Assembly (NCBI GenBank): GCA_014728115.1
Contig: WJME01000210.1
Coordinates: 1-64,000 of the forward strand
Reading direction: 5' to 3'
Source: Candidatus Zhuqueibacterota bacterium
GTDB lineage: Bacteria; Zhuqueibacterota; Zhuqueibacteria; Residuimicrobiales; Oceaniaggregativiventaceae
Length of the DNA: 64,000 bases
Positions 1 to 9,333 of this stretch are shown here, one piece after another; position 1 is the stretch's first letter, and each line of letters begins with the position of its first letter. The notes beneath the pieces were generated by a model. The model did no database searches. It was given only the letters and a program-made list of their open reading frames with translations, and was not told where the DNA came from. Position numbers and translations under genes: made by a program.

Positions 1-969
1 AGCATAGCCTAAACTGAGTGCCGTATCTGAAGCAACGAAATCGTCACCATAGGAACCCAAATCAGGGTCAGAGAACTGGCAGAAAAACAGACTGTCAATT
101 GTCGCGTTGGCTGGAGTCGAAGCCGTTCCCTTGTAGACCACACTGTATTCTTTAAATATAATGTTACCCAAAGCATCGGAACGGCGATAGGCCCAGAGGG
201 TCAACGCCATTTCCATTCCAATGGGAGGGGAACCGTACAATGCAGAGGTTCTGGCATCGCTCAGATCATTGGTGACGATCCAAACGACCTGATCACCGCC
301 GGCATACCCGGGTTCATCGCCATCAGGATAAAGAACAGGGCTGCCGTCAGAATTGAATTGCGGATTATAGATATCATCACCGTCTGCATCATAAAACGGA
401 GCGCCGCGATCAGCAGGCCAGTTGATCCAGTCGAATTCGTATTGATCGCGAAGCTGGGTAATCATACCTGCATCGACAGCACCGGCGCTGACGCGAAAAA
501 CTTCGGCAGCATCCAGGGTCAGGTCGGCAGTCTGCCAGTCACGACGAATTCTCCAGACGCGATTGACGCCAGGATCGCTGATATTTTCGGCAACACCCGG
601 GCTCACGATACGTCCGGGTTGAGTACCGACGCTGTAGGTCTGACCGCCGACGCGGATCACGGGATCCTGGCCGTCATTGACCTGACCACCCCAGACCAGA
701 CCATCGATATAGATCACGGCTGTGGTCGGGTTGCTACCGCGGGGATAAAAAAGTCCCGAGTTATTATCAGGATCATGAGCAGATTGACCATCGGAATCGA
801 TCCACAACGAAACCTGACCGATATTGACCAGAGTACGGCTCGGTCCATCCGAGGCTTGTTCAGTTCTATAGAGCACGTCCTTCCCTTCCAGGGCCGCGGA
901 CGCCTGCTCGTAGGGCACGAACAACGCCATCGCAACCAGGAAAAGGATAAGCAACGATAATTTATGCAT
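1..969 (-). CDS. Secreted protein of unknown function, C terminus cut by window edge
   Basis: The frame is open from an ATG at 969 to the first base of the window without a stop, giving 323 residues; the 3' end lies outside. The ATG follows a strong ribosome site (GGAGG, 5 bases upstream). Residues 1-25 form a signal peptide (hydrophobic LLILFLVAMALF, cleavage after about ASA). The rest is Asp/Gly/Asn-rich and beta-like, with segments such as DADGDDIYNPQFNSDGSP that could bind calcium. I do not recognise a family. It lies 89 bases downstream of the TonB receptor on the same strand, so it is probably co-transcribed, and it could be a surface partner or cargo of that receptor. A C-terminal sorting domain would be expected in the missing part. 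The coding call is firm; the function is unknown. Confidence 0.8.
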   Translation of the reverse strand, partial: MHKLSLLILFLVAMALFVPYEQASAALEGKDVLYRTEQASDGPSRTLVNIGQVSLWIDSDGQSAHDPDNNSGLFYPRGSNPTTAVIYIDGLVWGGQVNDGQDPVIRVGGQTYSVGTQPGRIVSPGVAENISDPGVNRVWRIRRDWQTADLTLDAAEVFRVSAGAVDAGMITQLRDQYEFDWINWPADRGAPFYDADGDDIYNPQFNSDGSPVLYPDGDEPGYAGGDQVVWIVTNDLSDARTSALYGSPPIGMEMALTLWAYRRSDALGNIIFKEYSVVYKGTASTPANATIDSLFFCQFSDPDLGSYGDDFVASDTALSLGYA

Positions 970-1058
970 TATTACCTCCAAACGTTCGATTAGTACGCTT
1001 TATGAGATCCAGCTTTTAAATCTCGTATTCATTTATCGTCCATCCAAGTGGTGGAGGA

Positions 1059-4043
1059 TTAATACTCAAAACGGATACCCACGCGAATCTGACGCGGCAG
1101 ACCAAACATGTCATTGCCGGTGTAACGCAGGTAGCTGACACCGTTTCCATTCAGGTTAATGGCTTCATGCATATGCACAAATTTTTCGCCACCATTTGCT
1201 TGAACAATGGATCCGCTGATTTCCGGATTGGACAAAAAGCCGTCATCCCAGGCGTTTCCAGTACGATGGAAAACATTGAGAACATTACGACGATTGGTCA
1301 AATTTTGGGCATACACATAGAGATTCATGTCAACCGGACCCAAAGAGACGGTTTTGTCCAGGCGAAGATCGAGATAATAGACCCAGGGCGTACTGGATGT
1401 ATTGATCGCTTCGAGCGGACGTCTGGACCTCTCATCCGTGATCATACCGGCAAAACTGACGTCTTGCTGGCCAAAGTCACCTTCGAACAAGGTGTAAGGA
1501 TGACCACTGCTGAACGTAAAGAGCATGTTCAAACCAGATCTTTGCAGGATGGGACCACCATCTCCCTGGCCAAAACGATAATCGAAATTCACACTACCGC
1601 TGTGAGGAGTGTTCCAATCCAGAGGATTGATAACCGTAGGAGTGGCTGTACCTAATTCAATACTGGCAAATGTTTCATTACTCACAGAGCCTGTACCCAA
1701 CGCGCTAGAATAGGTATAGTTGACTTGGGCAGCGATGCGGTTGGTACGGCGCAGAGTAAATGAAAATTCCAGACCTTTGGTGGTGGCAAAATCGCCATTG
1801 ACCAGTACATTGTACGTCCTTGCTGCGGCGTTAATGTCGGTCACCACACGACCCATCTGGATCTGGCCATCGATATCTTTATAGAATGCTGTAATATCAA
1901 AAGACGAATTATCCGACACCTGCTGTTGGAAACCGACCTCGTACTGGGTGGTGCGTTCCGGATCCAAACCAAAAGCAGGTGGCGTAACAAATGCAAAACC
2001 GCCCTGGAATACGCGATCTATCCAGCCTTCACCCGCATGCACATCATCGAGATTCGGGGACTGGATGAATTTTCCGTACTGCAGATGAAAGACTGTACGG
2101 TCGCTGGCCGGAAATGCAAACCCCAATCGGGGGCTGACGCCGATAAATGGATCTTTGTCGACCATCTGATCGAGTAGCAATTGATGCAATTCCGGATCCC
2201 AGGCAGGACTCTGCGGATCGCTAAACACATATTCATCATTGTCGATATAGTCCAAACGCAAACCCGCATTGATGACAATATCGTTGGCCTCGAAACGATC
2301 CTGTAAAAACGCACTCATGTACACAGGATGTTTGGGGCCATTAAAGCCGGCGTCATCCCCCAGCTCATTGCCAAATGCATCATACCCAAATCCATTCATG
2401 GAAATTGCATTTCGCAATTCACCATAGGCTTTTTGATCGCCATCCAGAGCCTTGCGGAACTGATCGGGATTGTTACGGGTATTGGTGAGCAACGTCCGTT
2501 CATCCAGCCAGTAGCCACGAGTGGTCCAGCGCTGAAGATCGCCACCGACCTTGATTTCGTGATCTTTGTACTGAGTGGTCAGCTTGAAGGAGCCGCCCAT
2601 ATAGCTGCGTTTGAATTTGGAATAGTTTGTCGGATTTCCATTGGGCGTAAAGTTAAAGCCATAAATGTCAATGGGTCTTCCGGCACGGGGACTCGACCAG
2701 CTCAAGAACTCGTAACCGAGATCGGCGTTGGCTGTACTGTCCCAATATGAATAGATATTATCCTCGAAAAACGGGTCATAGTTTTTCAAACGACGATCAA
2801 AATAATTGAGATTGATTTCATAGAATGAACGTGCATTGAGAATGTGAGTCACTTTCAAGTTCATAAGGGCTGAACTTTGTGCAGCCTGTTCCACGCGACC
2901 GTAATTGAAGACGCGTCCGGGCAAGTTGGTCGGCACACTTTCCTGGTCCTGGCGCATAAACGATCCGCCCAATCGAACCTGAAAAGGGTTGGCATCCCAA
3001 ACCACGGTACCATTGGCAATATAGCGATTGCGGGAAGCGTGCGGGATATTGCCATCAGGCATATAGATGCGGTCAAACTCTTCATTATAAGTGGTCGAGA
3101 CCAGCGGAAAATTGTTCGCATCCACATAGCTGTCGGCATTGTTAAAATCGAACCCGTTCCAGAATTGTCGGAGGCGGTCCCGATGAAATGTATTCTGACC
3201 GGCGATAAAGAATTTGAGTTTATTATTGGTATAGGGAATCGGGCCGGAAGCGGTCAGGGTATAATCGCTGTATCCATAGGAATAGGTATCCAGAAATTTT
3301 TCACCCTGTTCGGCAAAATTGTCGGTTTCAGCCTGAACTGTGAATTTGTATTCCGGAGTTCCGCTTTTCAAGGTCTGACGCACAATACCGGCATTGGCAG
3401 AACCATATTCTGCGGTATACCCACCGGCTTCCACCTGGAACTCTTCCAGAGCTTCAGGGATGACTGTGACCACATTGGCACCGGTAACAGCATCGCGTGT
3501 GTTGGCACCTTCCAGATAGAATCCGACATCATGCGTACGGCCACCACGAATATGCATATCGCCATCCACAACCACAACACCAGGCTGCAAGGCGATCACT
3601 TCAGTAACCGAACGGGTGGGGATGTTTTGAATTTCTTCAAATCCCTGGATACGCACGGCATTGGTGGCATTTTTATTGACCAGAGGTCGCTCGGCAACAA
3701 TAGTGATATCGCCGACTTCGAGAGCCTCTGGTGGCAATTCAAAATTGACCCGAGTGGTCAAGTCAGAGTTGACCTGGACATTGCTCATGGTCACATTTCG
3801 ATAGCCGATAAAGCTCGCTCGAATTCGATATGTTCCAACAGGAACAGAAAGAATAACAAACTCGCCATTTACATCAGTTGCAGCACCGAGAGAAGTTCCC
3901 TCGATAACAATGTTTGCACCTGGCAAGACGTCACCGGTCTCTTTATCGACAACGGTTCCGGCGACCTTTCCGGTAATGGCTCCAAAGACCAGAGCCGGAA
4001 AAAGAGCAGTGCAAACCAGAATTAATAAAACCATCCGTTTCAT
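1059..4043 (-). CDS. TonB-dependent receptor with N-terminal carboxypeptidase-regulatory-like domain
   Basis: Outer-membrane beta-barrel of 994 residues. A signal peptide (residues 1-21, ending VFG) is followed by a carboxypeptidase-D regulatory-like beta-sandwich (about 24-115; GTVVDKETGDVLPGANIVIE) and a plug domain (about 130-240; IQNIPTRSVTEVIALQPGV and MHIRGGRTHDVGFYLEGA). The C-terminal half is a beta-barrel rich in aromatic strands and ends in an aromatic residue (RVGIRFEY), as expected for BamA recognition. The start at 4043 has a GGAGG ribosome site. This architecture is common in the FCB group, where such receptors import oligosaccharides, peptides or metal complexes; the substrate cannot be told from sequence. 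The gene follows a DUF4397 lipoprotein and precedes a secreted protein, so the three probably form one transcription unit. Confidence 0.9.
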   Translation of the reverse strand: MKRMVLLILVCTALFPALVFGAITGKVAGTVVDKETGDVLPGANIVIEGTSLGAATDVNGEFVILSVPVGTYRIRASFIGYRNVTMSNVQVNSDLTTRVNFELPPEALEVGDITIVAERPLVNKNATNAVRIQGFEEIQNIPTRSVTEVIALQPGVVVVDGDMHIRGGRTHDVGFYLEGANTRDAVTGANVVTVIPEALEEFQVEAGGYTAEYGSANAGIVRQTLKSGTPEYKFTVQAETDNFAEQGEKFLDTYSYGYSDYTLTASGPIPYTNNKLKFFIAGQNTFHRDRLRQFWNGFDFNNADSYVDANNFPLVSTTYNEEFDRIYMPDGNIPHASRNRYIANGTVVWDANPFQVRLGGSFMRQDQESVPTNLPGRVFNYGRVEQAAQSSALMNLKVTHILNARSFYEINLNYFDRRLKNYDPFFEDNIYSYWDSTANADLGYEFLSWSSPRAGRPIDIYGFNFTPNGNPTNYSKFKRSYMGGSFKLTTQYKDHEIKVGGDLQRWTTRGYWLDERTLLTNTRNNPDQFRKALDGDQKAYGELRNAISMNGFGYDAFGNELGDDAGFNGPKHPVYMSAFLQDRFEANDIVINAGLRLDYIDNDEYVFSDPQSPAWDPELHQLLLDQMVDKDPFIGVSPRLGFAFPASDRTVFHLQYGKFIQSPNLDDVHAGEGWIDRVFQGGFAFVTPPAFGLDPERTTQYEVGFQQQVSDNSSFDITAFYKDIDGQIQMGRVVTDINAAARTYNVLVNGDFATTKGLEFSFTLRRTNRIAAQVNYTYSSALGTGSVSNETFASIELGTATPTVINPLDWNTPHSGSVNFDYRFGQGDGGPILQRSGLNMLFTFSSGHPYTLFEGDFGQQDVSFAGMITDERSRRPLEAINTSSTPWVYYLDLRLDKTVSLGPVDMNLYVYAQNLTNRRNVLNVFHRTGNAWDDGFLSNPEISGSIVQANGGEKFVHMHEAINLNGNGVSYLRYTGNDMFGLPRQIRVGIRFEY

Positions 4044-4095
4044 AAGTCTGCCTCCAAAAAATTAACACCTAAATTGTTTATGTCTGACTAGCCGA

Positions 4096-4758
4096 TTAAT
4101 TATCCTCTAAATTGAGAAAAGAGAGTGTACCGGCCTCAGCATCACCGACAACGAGCGAAGAATGTCGTTTGTTACCGACATTGACACTGGTTGTCAAAAT
4201 CGCATTGGTGTCACCGGCAGCATATACCATTACTTCATATGTACCTGCTGGAATTTTTGCATAGGGTGTTGCTGCTTCATAACCTACGCCCTCGTAGGCA
4301 AATGAAGTGTCCGATCCGACCACCTCGAGATCTACGGCAGGTGCTTTTGCAGCGTGGACCAGCCTTAGATTTCCTTGTTCTGTTGTTTCAGCATCAAAAA
4401 GGCGTCGTTCGACCAACTTTATATAGGCTCGAGCGCCTTGTTGTTGATCGAGGACAACGACAGTGCCGCGTTGTTCAGTTGACATAGCCACAGGAAACTC
4501 TTCGTTCCCCAGTTTTACTGTGCGGCTACCTGCCAGAAATTCCGAATGCGGGATCACGCCGGCAAAGGAAAGATTCCCAACGGATTGACCATCCACGCTT
4601 ACGGCGACGTCACCCACGTCGTTGGCAGCATGGACAAATCTGAATTGGGCTTTGTATTCCGGCGGTGTTGGCCCGTCCGCTGGAACATCTACACAACCAG
4701 TCATAAGTGCTGCTACCAGCATTAAGACCAGCAGAGATAGCAGGGACTTGTAGTTCAT
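4096..4758 (-). CDS. DUF4397 domain lipoprotein
   Basis: A 220-residue lipoprotein. The N terminus has a lysine followed by a long hydrophobic stretch and the lipobox LMTGC (Cys22), so it is predicted to be lipidated and exported. The rest matches the DUF4397 type: two related beta-sandwich halves starting with AQFRFVHAANDVGDVAVSVD and with NLRLVHAAKAPAVDLEV, each giving a RxVHAA motif. The biochemical role of DUF4397 is not known; such proteins are usually cell-surface or periplasmic. The start is supported by a GGAGGAG ribosome site. It is the first gene of a likely operon with the TonB receptor, with a 52-base gap, and sits behind a long AT-rich leader. Confidence 0.85.
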   Translation of the reverse strand: MNYKSLLSLLVLMLVAALMTGCVDVPADGPTPPEYKAQFRFVHAANDVGDVAVSVDGQSVGNLSFAGVIPHSEFLAGSRTVKLGNEEFPVAMSTEQRGTVVVLDQQQGARAYIKLVERRLFDAETTEQGNLRLVHAAKAPAVDLEVVGSDTSFAYEGVGYEAATPYAKIPAGTYEVMVYAAGDTNAILTTSVNVGNKRHSSLVVGDAEAGTLSFLNLEDN

Positions 4759-5227
4759 TTAAGCTCCTCCTCTTATGGTTTTGGTGCAACGTTCAACTGT
4801 GTTTTGATCATAGCATGTGTTATAACCCGCTCCACCTCCTTTGTAGGTTTATTCTACCATTTACAACGTTACATCCATTTTCTCTGATCAATATCCTTTT
4901 GTACAGAAATGTCCAAAGCAGAATGTAACAAAAGCACCCATAAAGTTAATAAATTTTTGTAACTTTTTATTTTCACCACACGTATAAAAAGGGGGCAATC
5001 GTTTGATGTTTAAGTAAAACCAAAGTTCGCCCCAATTTCAACAAATCATGGTATCAAAAATGAATTTAAGTGGTTTTTACTATATTGTCAAGCGCTTTAT
5101 CACCATGCCAAAACAAGTCGCCCTAGAATAAGTTGCCCGGCACAAGAAAAGTAATTTAAGATAATTTGTTAAAGAATCAAGGGTTATTTTAATTTATGAT
5201 CGACTCTTCACTTTTTGCCTTAATTTA
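4759..5227. other. 469-base intergenic region with long AT-rich leader
   Basis: No convincing gene in either direction. It lies between the 3' end of engB and the 5' end of the DUF4397 lipoprotein gene. A sigma-70-like promoter for the lipoprotein gene is proposed at 5063-5091, which would leave a leader of nearly 300 bases. Within the leader is an imperfect inverted repeat with GGGGGCAA (from 4991) and TTCGCCCC (to 5034). A Shine-Dalgarno-like AAGGAGGTGG lies near 4832-4841 and could serve a tiny leader peptide (12 codons, 4773-4811). I see no match to a known riboswitch class, and no clear terminator after engB. Confidence 0.5.
5063..5091 (-). promoter_or_regulatory. Candidate sigma-70 promoter for DUF4397-TonB receptor operon
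   Basis: Read on the minus strand: TTGACA (5091-5086), a 17-base spacer, then TAAATT (5068-5063). The -35 box is a perfect consensus and the -10 box matches 4 of 6. It points towards the lipoprotein and TonB receptor genes; transcription would start near 5056. AT-rich surroundings make chance matches more likely, so this is moderate evidence. Confidence 0.4.
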
Positions 5228-5812
5228 TTAACTAATAACACTCGAAATAGCCTGCCAAACTTCATTTTTACCTTTACGAGTAATACTCGAAAATGAATAA
5301 ATTTCAGTAATTTGGAATGGAGAAAGCGCTTTTTTGTAATAAGTGATCTGTTTGACCAGCTGATTACTGGAAAGTTTGTCCGCTTTTGTACCAATGACAA
5401 TGACACGATGGTTAAAAAAAGCCAGCCACTCGAGCATTTCGTAATCCAACGGCGACATTGGATGCCGTATATCTATGAGCAAGATGATGAGTTTTAGTTG
5501 AGGAATCGATTTCAGGTAAGACTCGATTAAAGATTGCCAGTGTTGCTGCTCCTTTTTGGACGCTTTGGAAAACCCATATCCCGGCAAATCGACCAGATAA
5601 AATAAATCATTGATCAGGAAAAAATTTATCAGACGGGTTTTACCCGGCCGTGAACTGGTCAAGGCGAGACGCTTTCGATTCATGATCACATTCAGCAAGG
5701 ACGATTTCCCGACATTCGAACGACCCACGATTGCGATATGGGGTTTGTTGTCCTGGGGCACCTGATTGAGTAATGCAGCACTTTTAATAAACTCGGCAGA
5801 CAAAAGCTTCAT
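5228..5812 (-). CDS. engB: Ribosome biogenesis GTPase EngB/YsxC (YihA)
   Basis: GTPase of the TrmE-Era-EngA-YihA class, 194 residues, close to the family norm of about 200. It helps assemble the large ribosomal subunit in the cytoplasm. Visible motifs are G1 GRSNVGKSS, G2 threonine in SSRPGKTRLINF, G3 DLPGYGFS and G4 TKADK. The ATG at 5812 is chosen over an in-frame TTG at 5827 because AGGAG stands 6-7 bases before it. It follows clpX with a 26-base gap and is probably the last gene of the tig-clpP-clpX-engB unit; clpX or lon next to engB is a recurrent arrangement in bacteria. Confidence 0.95.
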   Translation of the reverse strand: MKLLSAEFIKSAALLNQVPQDNKPHIAIVGRSNVGKSSLLNVIMNRKRLALTSSRPGKTRLINFFLINDLFYLVDLPGYGFSKASKKEQQHWQSLIESYLKSIPQLKLIILLIDIRHPMSPLDYEMLEWLAFFNHRVIVIGTKADKLSSNQLVKQITYYKKALSPFQITEIYSFSSITRKGKNEVWQAISSVIS

Positions 5813-5838
5813 GAGATCTCCTGGCAAATCAGGCTCGA

Positions 5839-7101
5839 TCAGGCAGCATCATCTTGAGCTTGCTTATCTTTGTTATCTTTCAAGCGGTAATTGGGCATTG
5901 CCCCGGTCAAGACAACATCTTTGGTGATCTCACATTCGGCCACATCGGATCTCGAAGGAAGTGCAAACATGATTTCCATCATTGTCTCTTCCATGATAGA
6001 ACGCAACCCGCGCGCACCGGTAGTTCGTCTTTTGGCGATTTTCACGATTTCTTCCAATGCTTCCGGGTGAAAATGCAGTTTTACACCATCGATTTCCAAA
6101 AGCCGTTGATATTGTTTTAACAAAGCGTTACGGGGCTCAGTCAGAATTCTCAGCATACTTGCAGTATCCAGTTCATTCAGGGTCGCAATAACAGGCAACC
6201 GCCCTACAAGCTCGGGAATGAGTCCGAATTTCAGCAAATCATCCGGCTCGACACTGGGAAGAATCTTTTTCTTGTCCAGTTTGTTGCTCTGCACATCAGC
6301 CCCAAACCCAAGAGACTTTTTGCCAATACGACTCGCAATATTATTTTCCAAACCATCAAAGGCACCGCCACAAATGAATAGAATATTCTTGGTGTTGATT
6401 TTGATCAAATCCATTTCCGGATGTTTTCGCCCCCCTTTAGGAGGCACAGCGGCGATCGTGCCTTCGAGAATTTTCAACAATGCCTGTTGAACCCCTTCGC
6501 CAGACACATCCCTGGTTATGGAAGGATTACCACTTTTTCTGCTAATCTTGTCGATCTCATCGACATAAACAATACCGCGCTCTGCCCTTTGAATATTATA
6601 ATCAGCAGATTGTAGCAATCGGACGAGAATGTTTTCTACATCCTCCCCTACATAGCCCGCTTCTGTAAGACTCGTGGCATCGGCAATGGTAAAGGGGACC
6701 TGTAAAAAATGTGCCAGGGTTTGCGCAATGAGCGTCTTGCCGGTACCGGTAGGCCCGATAAGAAGTACATTGCTTTTTTCTAAATCGATTTCAGCGTTCT
6801 GATTGCGCTGATCAATGCGCTTATAATGATTATAGACGGCAACAGAGATGGCTTTTTTGGCATCCTCTTGACCGATCACGTAGGCATCGAGCTCGTTCTT
6901 TATCTCTTGCGGTGTAGGAACCTTGGTAATTTTAAAGGGTTTCTTGCTGCGTTCTCGAGCAACAACCTTGTTGGCAATGCTGACGCACTCGTCACATATG
7001 CTTACATCAGGACCGGTGACTATGGTATCGACCTGATTGGAATTTTTGCCGCAAAAAGAACAAATGACCAGTCTGCGACTTTTATTGTGGGTTTGATCCA
7101 T
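5839..7101 (-). CDS. clpX: ATP-dependent Clp protease ATP-binding subunit ClpX
   Basis: AAA+ unfoldase of 420 residues that recognises, unfolds and feeds substrates to ClpP. The N-terminal zinc-binding domain has Cys14, Cys17, Cys36 and Cys39. The Walker A motif is GPTGTGKT (116-123), the Walker B motif VYVDEID (178-184), and the pore loop GYVG (149-152). The GRKH pore element and the ClpP-docking loop (SLGFGAD) are present, so it should dock on ClpP. Length and order are standard. It starts 19 bases after clpP, with AGGAA before the ATG. Nothing unusual was seen. Confidence 0.97.
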   Translation of the reverse strand: MDQTHNKSRRLVICSFCGKNSNQVDTIVTGPDVSICDECVSIANKVVARERSKKPFKITKVPTPQEIKNELDAYVIGQEDAKKAISVAVYNHYKRIDQRNQNAEIDLEKSNVLLIGPTGTGKTLIAQTLAHFLQVPFTIADATSLTEAGYVGEDVENILVRLLQSADYNIQRAERGIVYVDEIDKISRKSGNPSITRDVSGEGVQQALLKILEGTIAAVPPKGGRKHPEMDLIKINTKNILFICGGAFDGLENNIASRIGKKSLGFGADVQSNKLDKKKILPSVEPDDLLKFGLIPELVGRLPVIATLNELDTASMLRILTEPRNALLKQYQRLLEIDGVKLHFHPEALEEIVKIAKRRTTGARGLRSIMEETMMEIMFALPSRSDVAECEITKDVVLTGAMPNYRLKDNKDKQAQDDAA

Positions 7102-7120
7102 CCAATCTTCCTATTTACAA

Positions 7121-7729
7121 CTATTTGGTGGTCTTTTTTTCGAGCAATTCATTGCGGTTCATAATTTCATCGATCAGCCCGTAATCCTTTGCCTCGCTAG
7201 CACTCATGAAAAAATTTCGATCAGAATCTTTTGAAATCGTTTCGACAGGCTGACCGGTATGATCCGCCAGGATTTCATTGAGTCGCTTACGTAAAGTCAG
7301 AATCTCCTTTGCCTGAATTTCTATATCACTGGCCTGACCCTGAGCTCCTCCCAGGGGCTGGTGGATCATGACCCGAGCATTGGGAAGGGCAAAGCGCTTT
7401 CCCTTGGCTCCGGATGCGAGCAAAACCGCCCCCATGCTGGCAGCTTGTCCCATACAAATGGTAGCCACATCGGGTTTAATATACTGCATGGTATCATATA
7501 TTCCCAATCCCGCAGAAACATACCCCCCCGGAGAATTGATATATAAATAGACATCCTTTTCAGGATCGTCTGCTTCGCAAAATAAAAGCTGGGCAATGAT
7601 CAGGCTTGCGACGTTATCGTCTATCGCTGTACCCAAAAAAATGATCCTCTCTTTGAGCAACCGCGAAAAGATATCAAACGCTCTTTCGCCACGCCCGGTT
7701 TGTTCAACAACCATTGGTACAAGTGCCAT
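7121..7729 (-). CDS. clpP: ATP-dependent Clp protease proteolytic subunit ClpP
   Basis: Serine protease subunit that forms the barrel of the ClpXP protease; 202 residues from the ATG at 7729. That start is preferred to an in-frame TTG two codons upstream because AAAGG stands at the right distance. The catalytic Ser98 lies in GQAASMGA and His123 in MIHQPLGG. The third triad position is unusual: the segment [10 protein letters not shown] aligns with RDTERDRFLS of the E. coli enzyme and puts Asn172 where the catalytic Asp normally stands. The family is otherwise clear. It is the middle gene of tig-clpP-clpX. The enzyme may still be active, since Asn at this place is known in at least one ClpP paralogue (Listeria ClpP1). 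Confidence 0.95.
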   Translation of the reverse strand: MALVPMVVEQTGRGERAFDIFSRLLKERIIFLGTAIDDNVASLIIAQLLFCEADDPEKDVYLYINSPGGYVSAGLGIYDTMQYIKPDVATICMGQAASMGAVLLASGAKGKRFALPNARVMIHQPLGGAQGQASDIEIQAKEILTLRKRLNEILADHTGQPVETISKDSDRNFFMSASEAKDYGLIDEIMNRNELLEKKTTK

Positions 7730-7745
7730 AATCAACCTTTATTTA

Positions 7746-9071
7746 TTAATGATGATGCTCCGCTCCAGAGGCTTTGTGCACCTCACGCCAGAGCTTTTCT
7801 GTCTCTTTAATATCGGCTTTTTCTTCCAGAAAGGCAAAGACTTTCTCCTGCATGATCTCATCGCCATAACGGGAATAACGATCTTTGTCCTCTTTGATCT
7901 CTGCAGCCTGCTCCTCGGTCAACTGTTTCGTTTCAAGCCGTTGATCGATGAGAGCATTGATTTCCTCCTCGCTTACGGTGATCTTTTCATCGGCAATAAT
8001 TTGTTCCCGCAACAAGAGCCAATTGATCTGGCGAACAGCGGTCACACGGGATTGCTCCCGAATCACGTCCTCATCCACCTCGCCCTTTTGGCGTTTTTGG
8101 GTGTCTTGAATAACAGCCTGCAGGTATTTGTCGAGCATGGAAGGGGGAACCTCTATCGTATTCCGGCTTATCAGTTCTCCAACCAATTTTTCCTGAAATG
8201 CATATTGTTGTTCCAGTTTTGCGCGCTGATGCAAATTTTCATCAATCTCTTTTTTTAACGCATCGAGACTCTCATAATTCCCGACATCTTTGGCAAATTC
8301 ATCATCGAGTTCGGGCAAACGTCTTTCCTTGATTGCCTTGACGATCACTTTGAAACGTTGCTCAGTTTCAGGCTCATTCTCTTTGCCGGTCTCGATAAGT
8401 TCCGATTCAGGCTCTTGTTTCTGTGTCTTGACGGAAATAATCCGCTCATCACCTACGGTCACCCCTTGTAGCTGAGAGGTGATCTCTTTATTGGATTCAT
8501 CCAAATAGATAGATTGATTTTCATATTTTTGCCCGATAACAGGGATGCCGCTGTTATCGACCACCTGAAGGTCAGTAGATAAAAAATGACCCGGTTGTGC
8601 TTCGCCCTCGACATCATAGATCATCGCTTGACGCTGACGGATATCCTCGAGTACATCCTGAACATCTTTTTCCTCGATAATAAATCGCTCACGCTCTACC
8701 GTCATTCCTTCAATATTTTCGACCTTGATCTCGGGACGGATATCGAATTCGATGGTAAAAACCAATCCTTCCTGAGGATGGTAATTCATCTGACCAATCT
8801 CTGGCACACTGATATTGTCGAATTCGTGCTCTTTGAATATTTTGTTAAACGCTTCACCGATAAAAGGTTGAAAGGTATCGTTCTCTATCTGAGATCCGAA
8901 CATTTTCCGTATCAACTGACTGGGCACTTTACCTTTACGAAACCCTTGAATATTGGCTTTCTTTTGATAAACTTTAAAGTTTTCATCCAATTTGGGTTGT
9001 ACGTTTTCAGCTGGCACAGAGACAGTCACGACCGTATGCCAGTTTTTTTGCGTTTCGATTTGATAATCCAA
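7746..9071 (-). CDS. tig: Trigger factor, ribosome-associated chaperone and prolyl isomerase
   Basis: A 441-residue chaperone that binds nascent chains at the ribosome exit. The N-terminal ribosome-binding domain has the signature GFRKGKVP. A central FKBP-type domain follows (about 150-260, with an acidic insertion rich in Glu), then the helical C-terminal domain. The longest frame begins at 9161, but homology starts with DYQIETQKNWHTVV. A TTG at 9071 preceded by GAGG (7-base spacing) is the likely start; the extra 30 upstream codons run towards the tRNA gene and look non-coding. The protein ends in GAEHHH, a natural His run that could bind metal. It heads the tig-clpP-clpX-engB unit, 16 bases before clpP. 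Confidence 0.94.
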   Translation of the reverse strand: MDYQIETQKNWHTVVTVSVPAENVQPKLDENFKVYQKKANIQGFRKGKVPSQLIRKMFGSQIENDTFQPFIGEAFNKIFKEHEFDNISVPEIGQMNYHPQEGLVFTIEFDIRPEIKVENIEGMTVERERFIIEEKDVQDVLEDIRQRQAMIYDVEGEAQPGHFLSTDLQVVDNSGIPVIGQKYENQSIYLDESNKEITSQLQGVTVGDERIISVKTQKQEPESELIETGKENEPETEQRFKVIVKAIKERRLPELDDEFAKDVGNYESLDALKKEIDENLHQRAKLEQQYAFQEKLVGELISRNTIEVPPSMLDKYLQAVIQDTQKRQKGEVDEDVIREQSRVTAVRQINWLLLREQIIADEKITVSEEEINALIDQRLETKQLTEEQAAEIKEDKDRYSRYGDEIMQEKVFAFLEEKADIKETEKLWREVHKASGAEHHH

Positions 9072-9185
9072 TTTACATCCTCGATATTTGATAAAACCTG
9101 AGTTTGATAACCATGCCTGTTCAGAAAAAAATCGCGAAAAAAAAATCGCCGAACCAGCCATTTATTGTGCTCGTCGCCGATCAAG

Positions 9186-9268
9186 TGCGAGAGGGGGGAC
9201 TTGAACCCCCACGTCCAAAGGACACTAGATCCTAAGTCTAGCGCGTCTACCATTTCCGCCACTCTCGC
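9186..9268 (-). tRNA. tRNA-Leu (anticodon UAG)
   Basis: An 83-base class II tRNA read on the minus strand. The acceptor arms GCGAGAG and CTCTCGC pair perfectly. The anticodon stem CTAGA/TCTAG closes the loop CTTAGGA, giving anticodon TAG. A long variable arm (TGTCC/GGACG) is typical of leucine tRNAs, and the T arm is GGGGG-TTCAAGT-CCCCC. The discriminator base is A. CCA is not encoded; the bases after the discriminator are CTT. It stands between the exopolysaccharide locus and tig. A T9 tract near 9139-9147 on the minus strand, after a weak 4-bp stem, could partly end transcription before tig. Confidence 0.97.
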
Positions 9269-9283
9269 AAAATGCCATCAGTA

Positions 9284-9312
9284 AATATAGAAAATTATCG
9301 CTGCAAAGTCAA
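9284..9312 (-). promoter_or_regulatory. Sigma-70 promoter of tRNA-Leu and probably tig-clpPX-engB
   Basis: On the minus strand TTGACT (9312-9307) is followed by a 17-base spacer and TATATT (9289-9284), each 5 of 6 to consensus. The -10 box lies 15 bases before the mature tRNA. No strong terminator was seen between the tRNA and tig, so read-through into the chaperone-protease genes is likely. Confidence 0.65.
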
Positions 9313-9333
9313 TATTTTTTTAAGCTATTGATT

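Noticed and set aside
358-960. A 200-codon plus-strand frame near the left edge
   Set aside because: It is antisense to the partial secreted protein, which has a signal peptide and a strong ribosome site; the plus frame has neither.
2877-4025. A 382-codon open frame on the plus strand opposite the TonB receptor
   Set aside because: It lies wholly antisense to a receptor with clear domains, has no ribosome site or recognisable fold, and its composition is that expected from reverse reading.
9072-9161. N-terminal extension of trigger factor
   Set aside because: The 30 extra residues do not resemble the family, and the TTG at 9071 has a good ribosome site.
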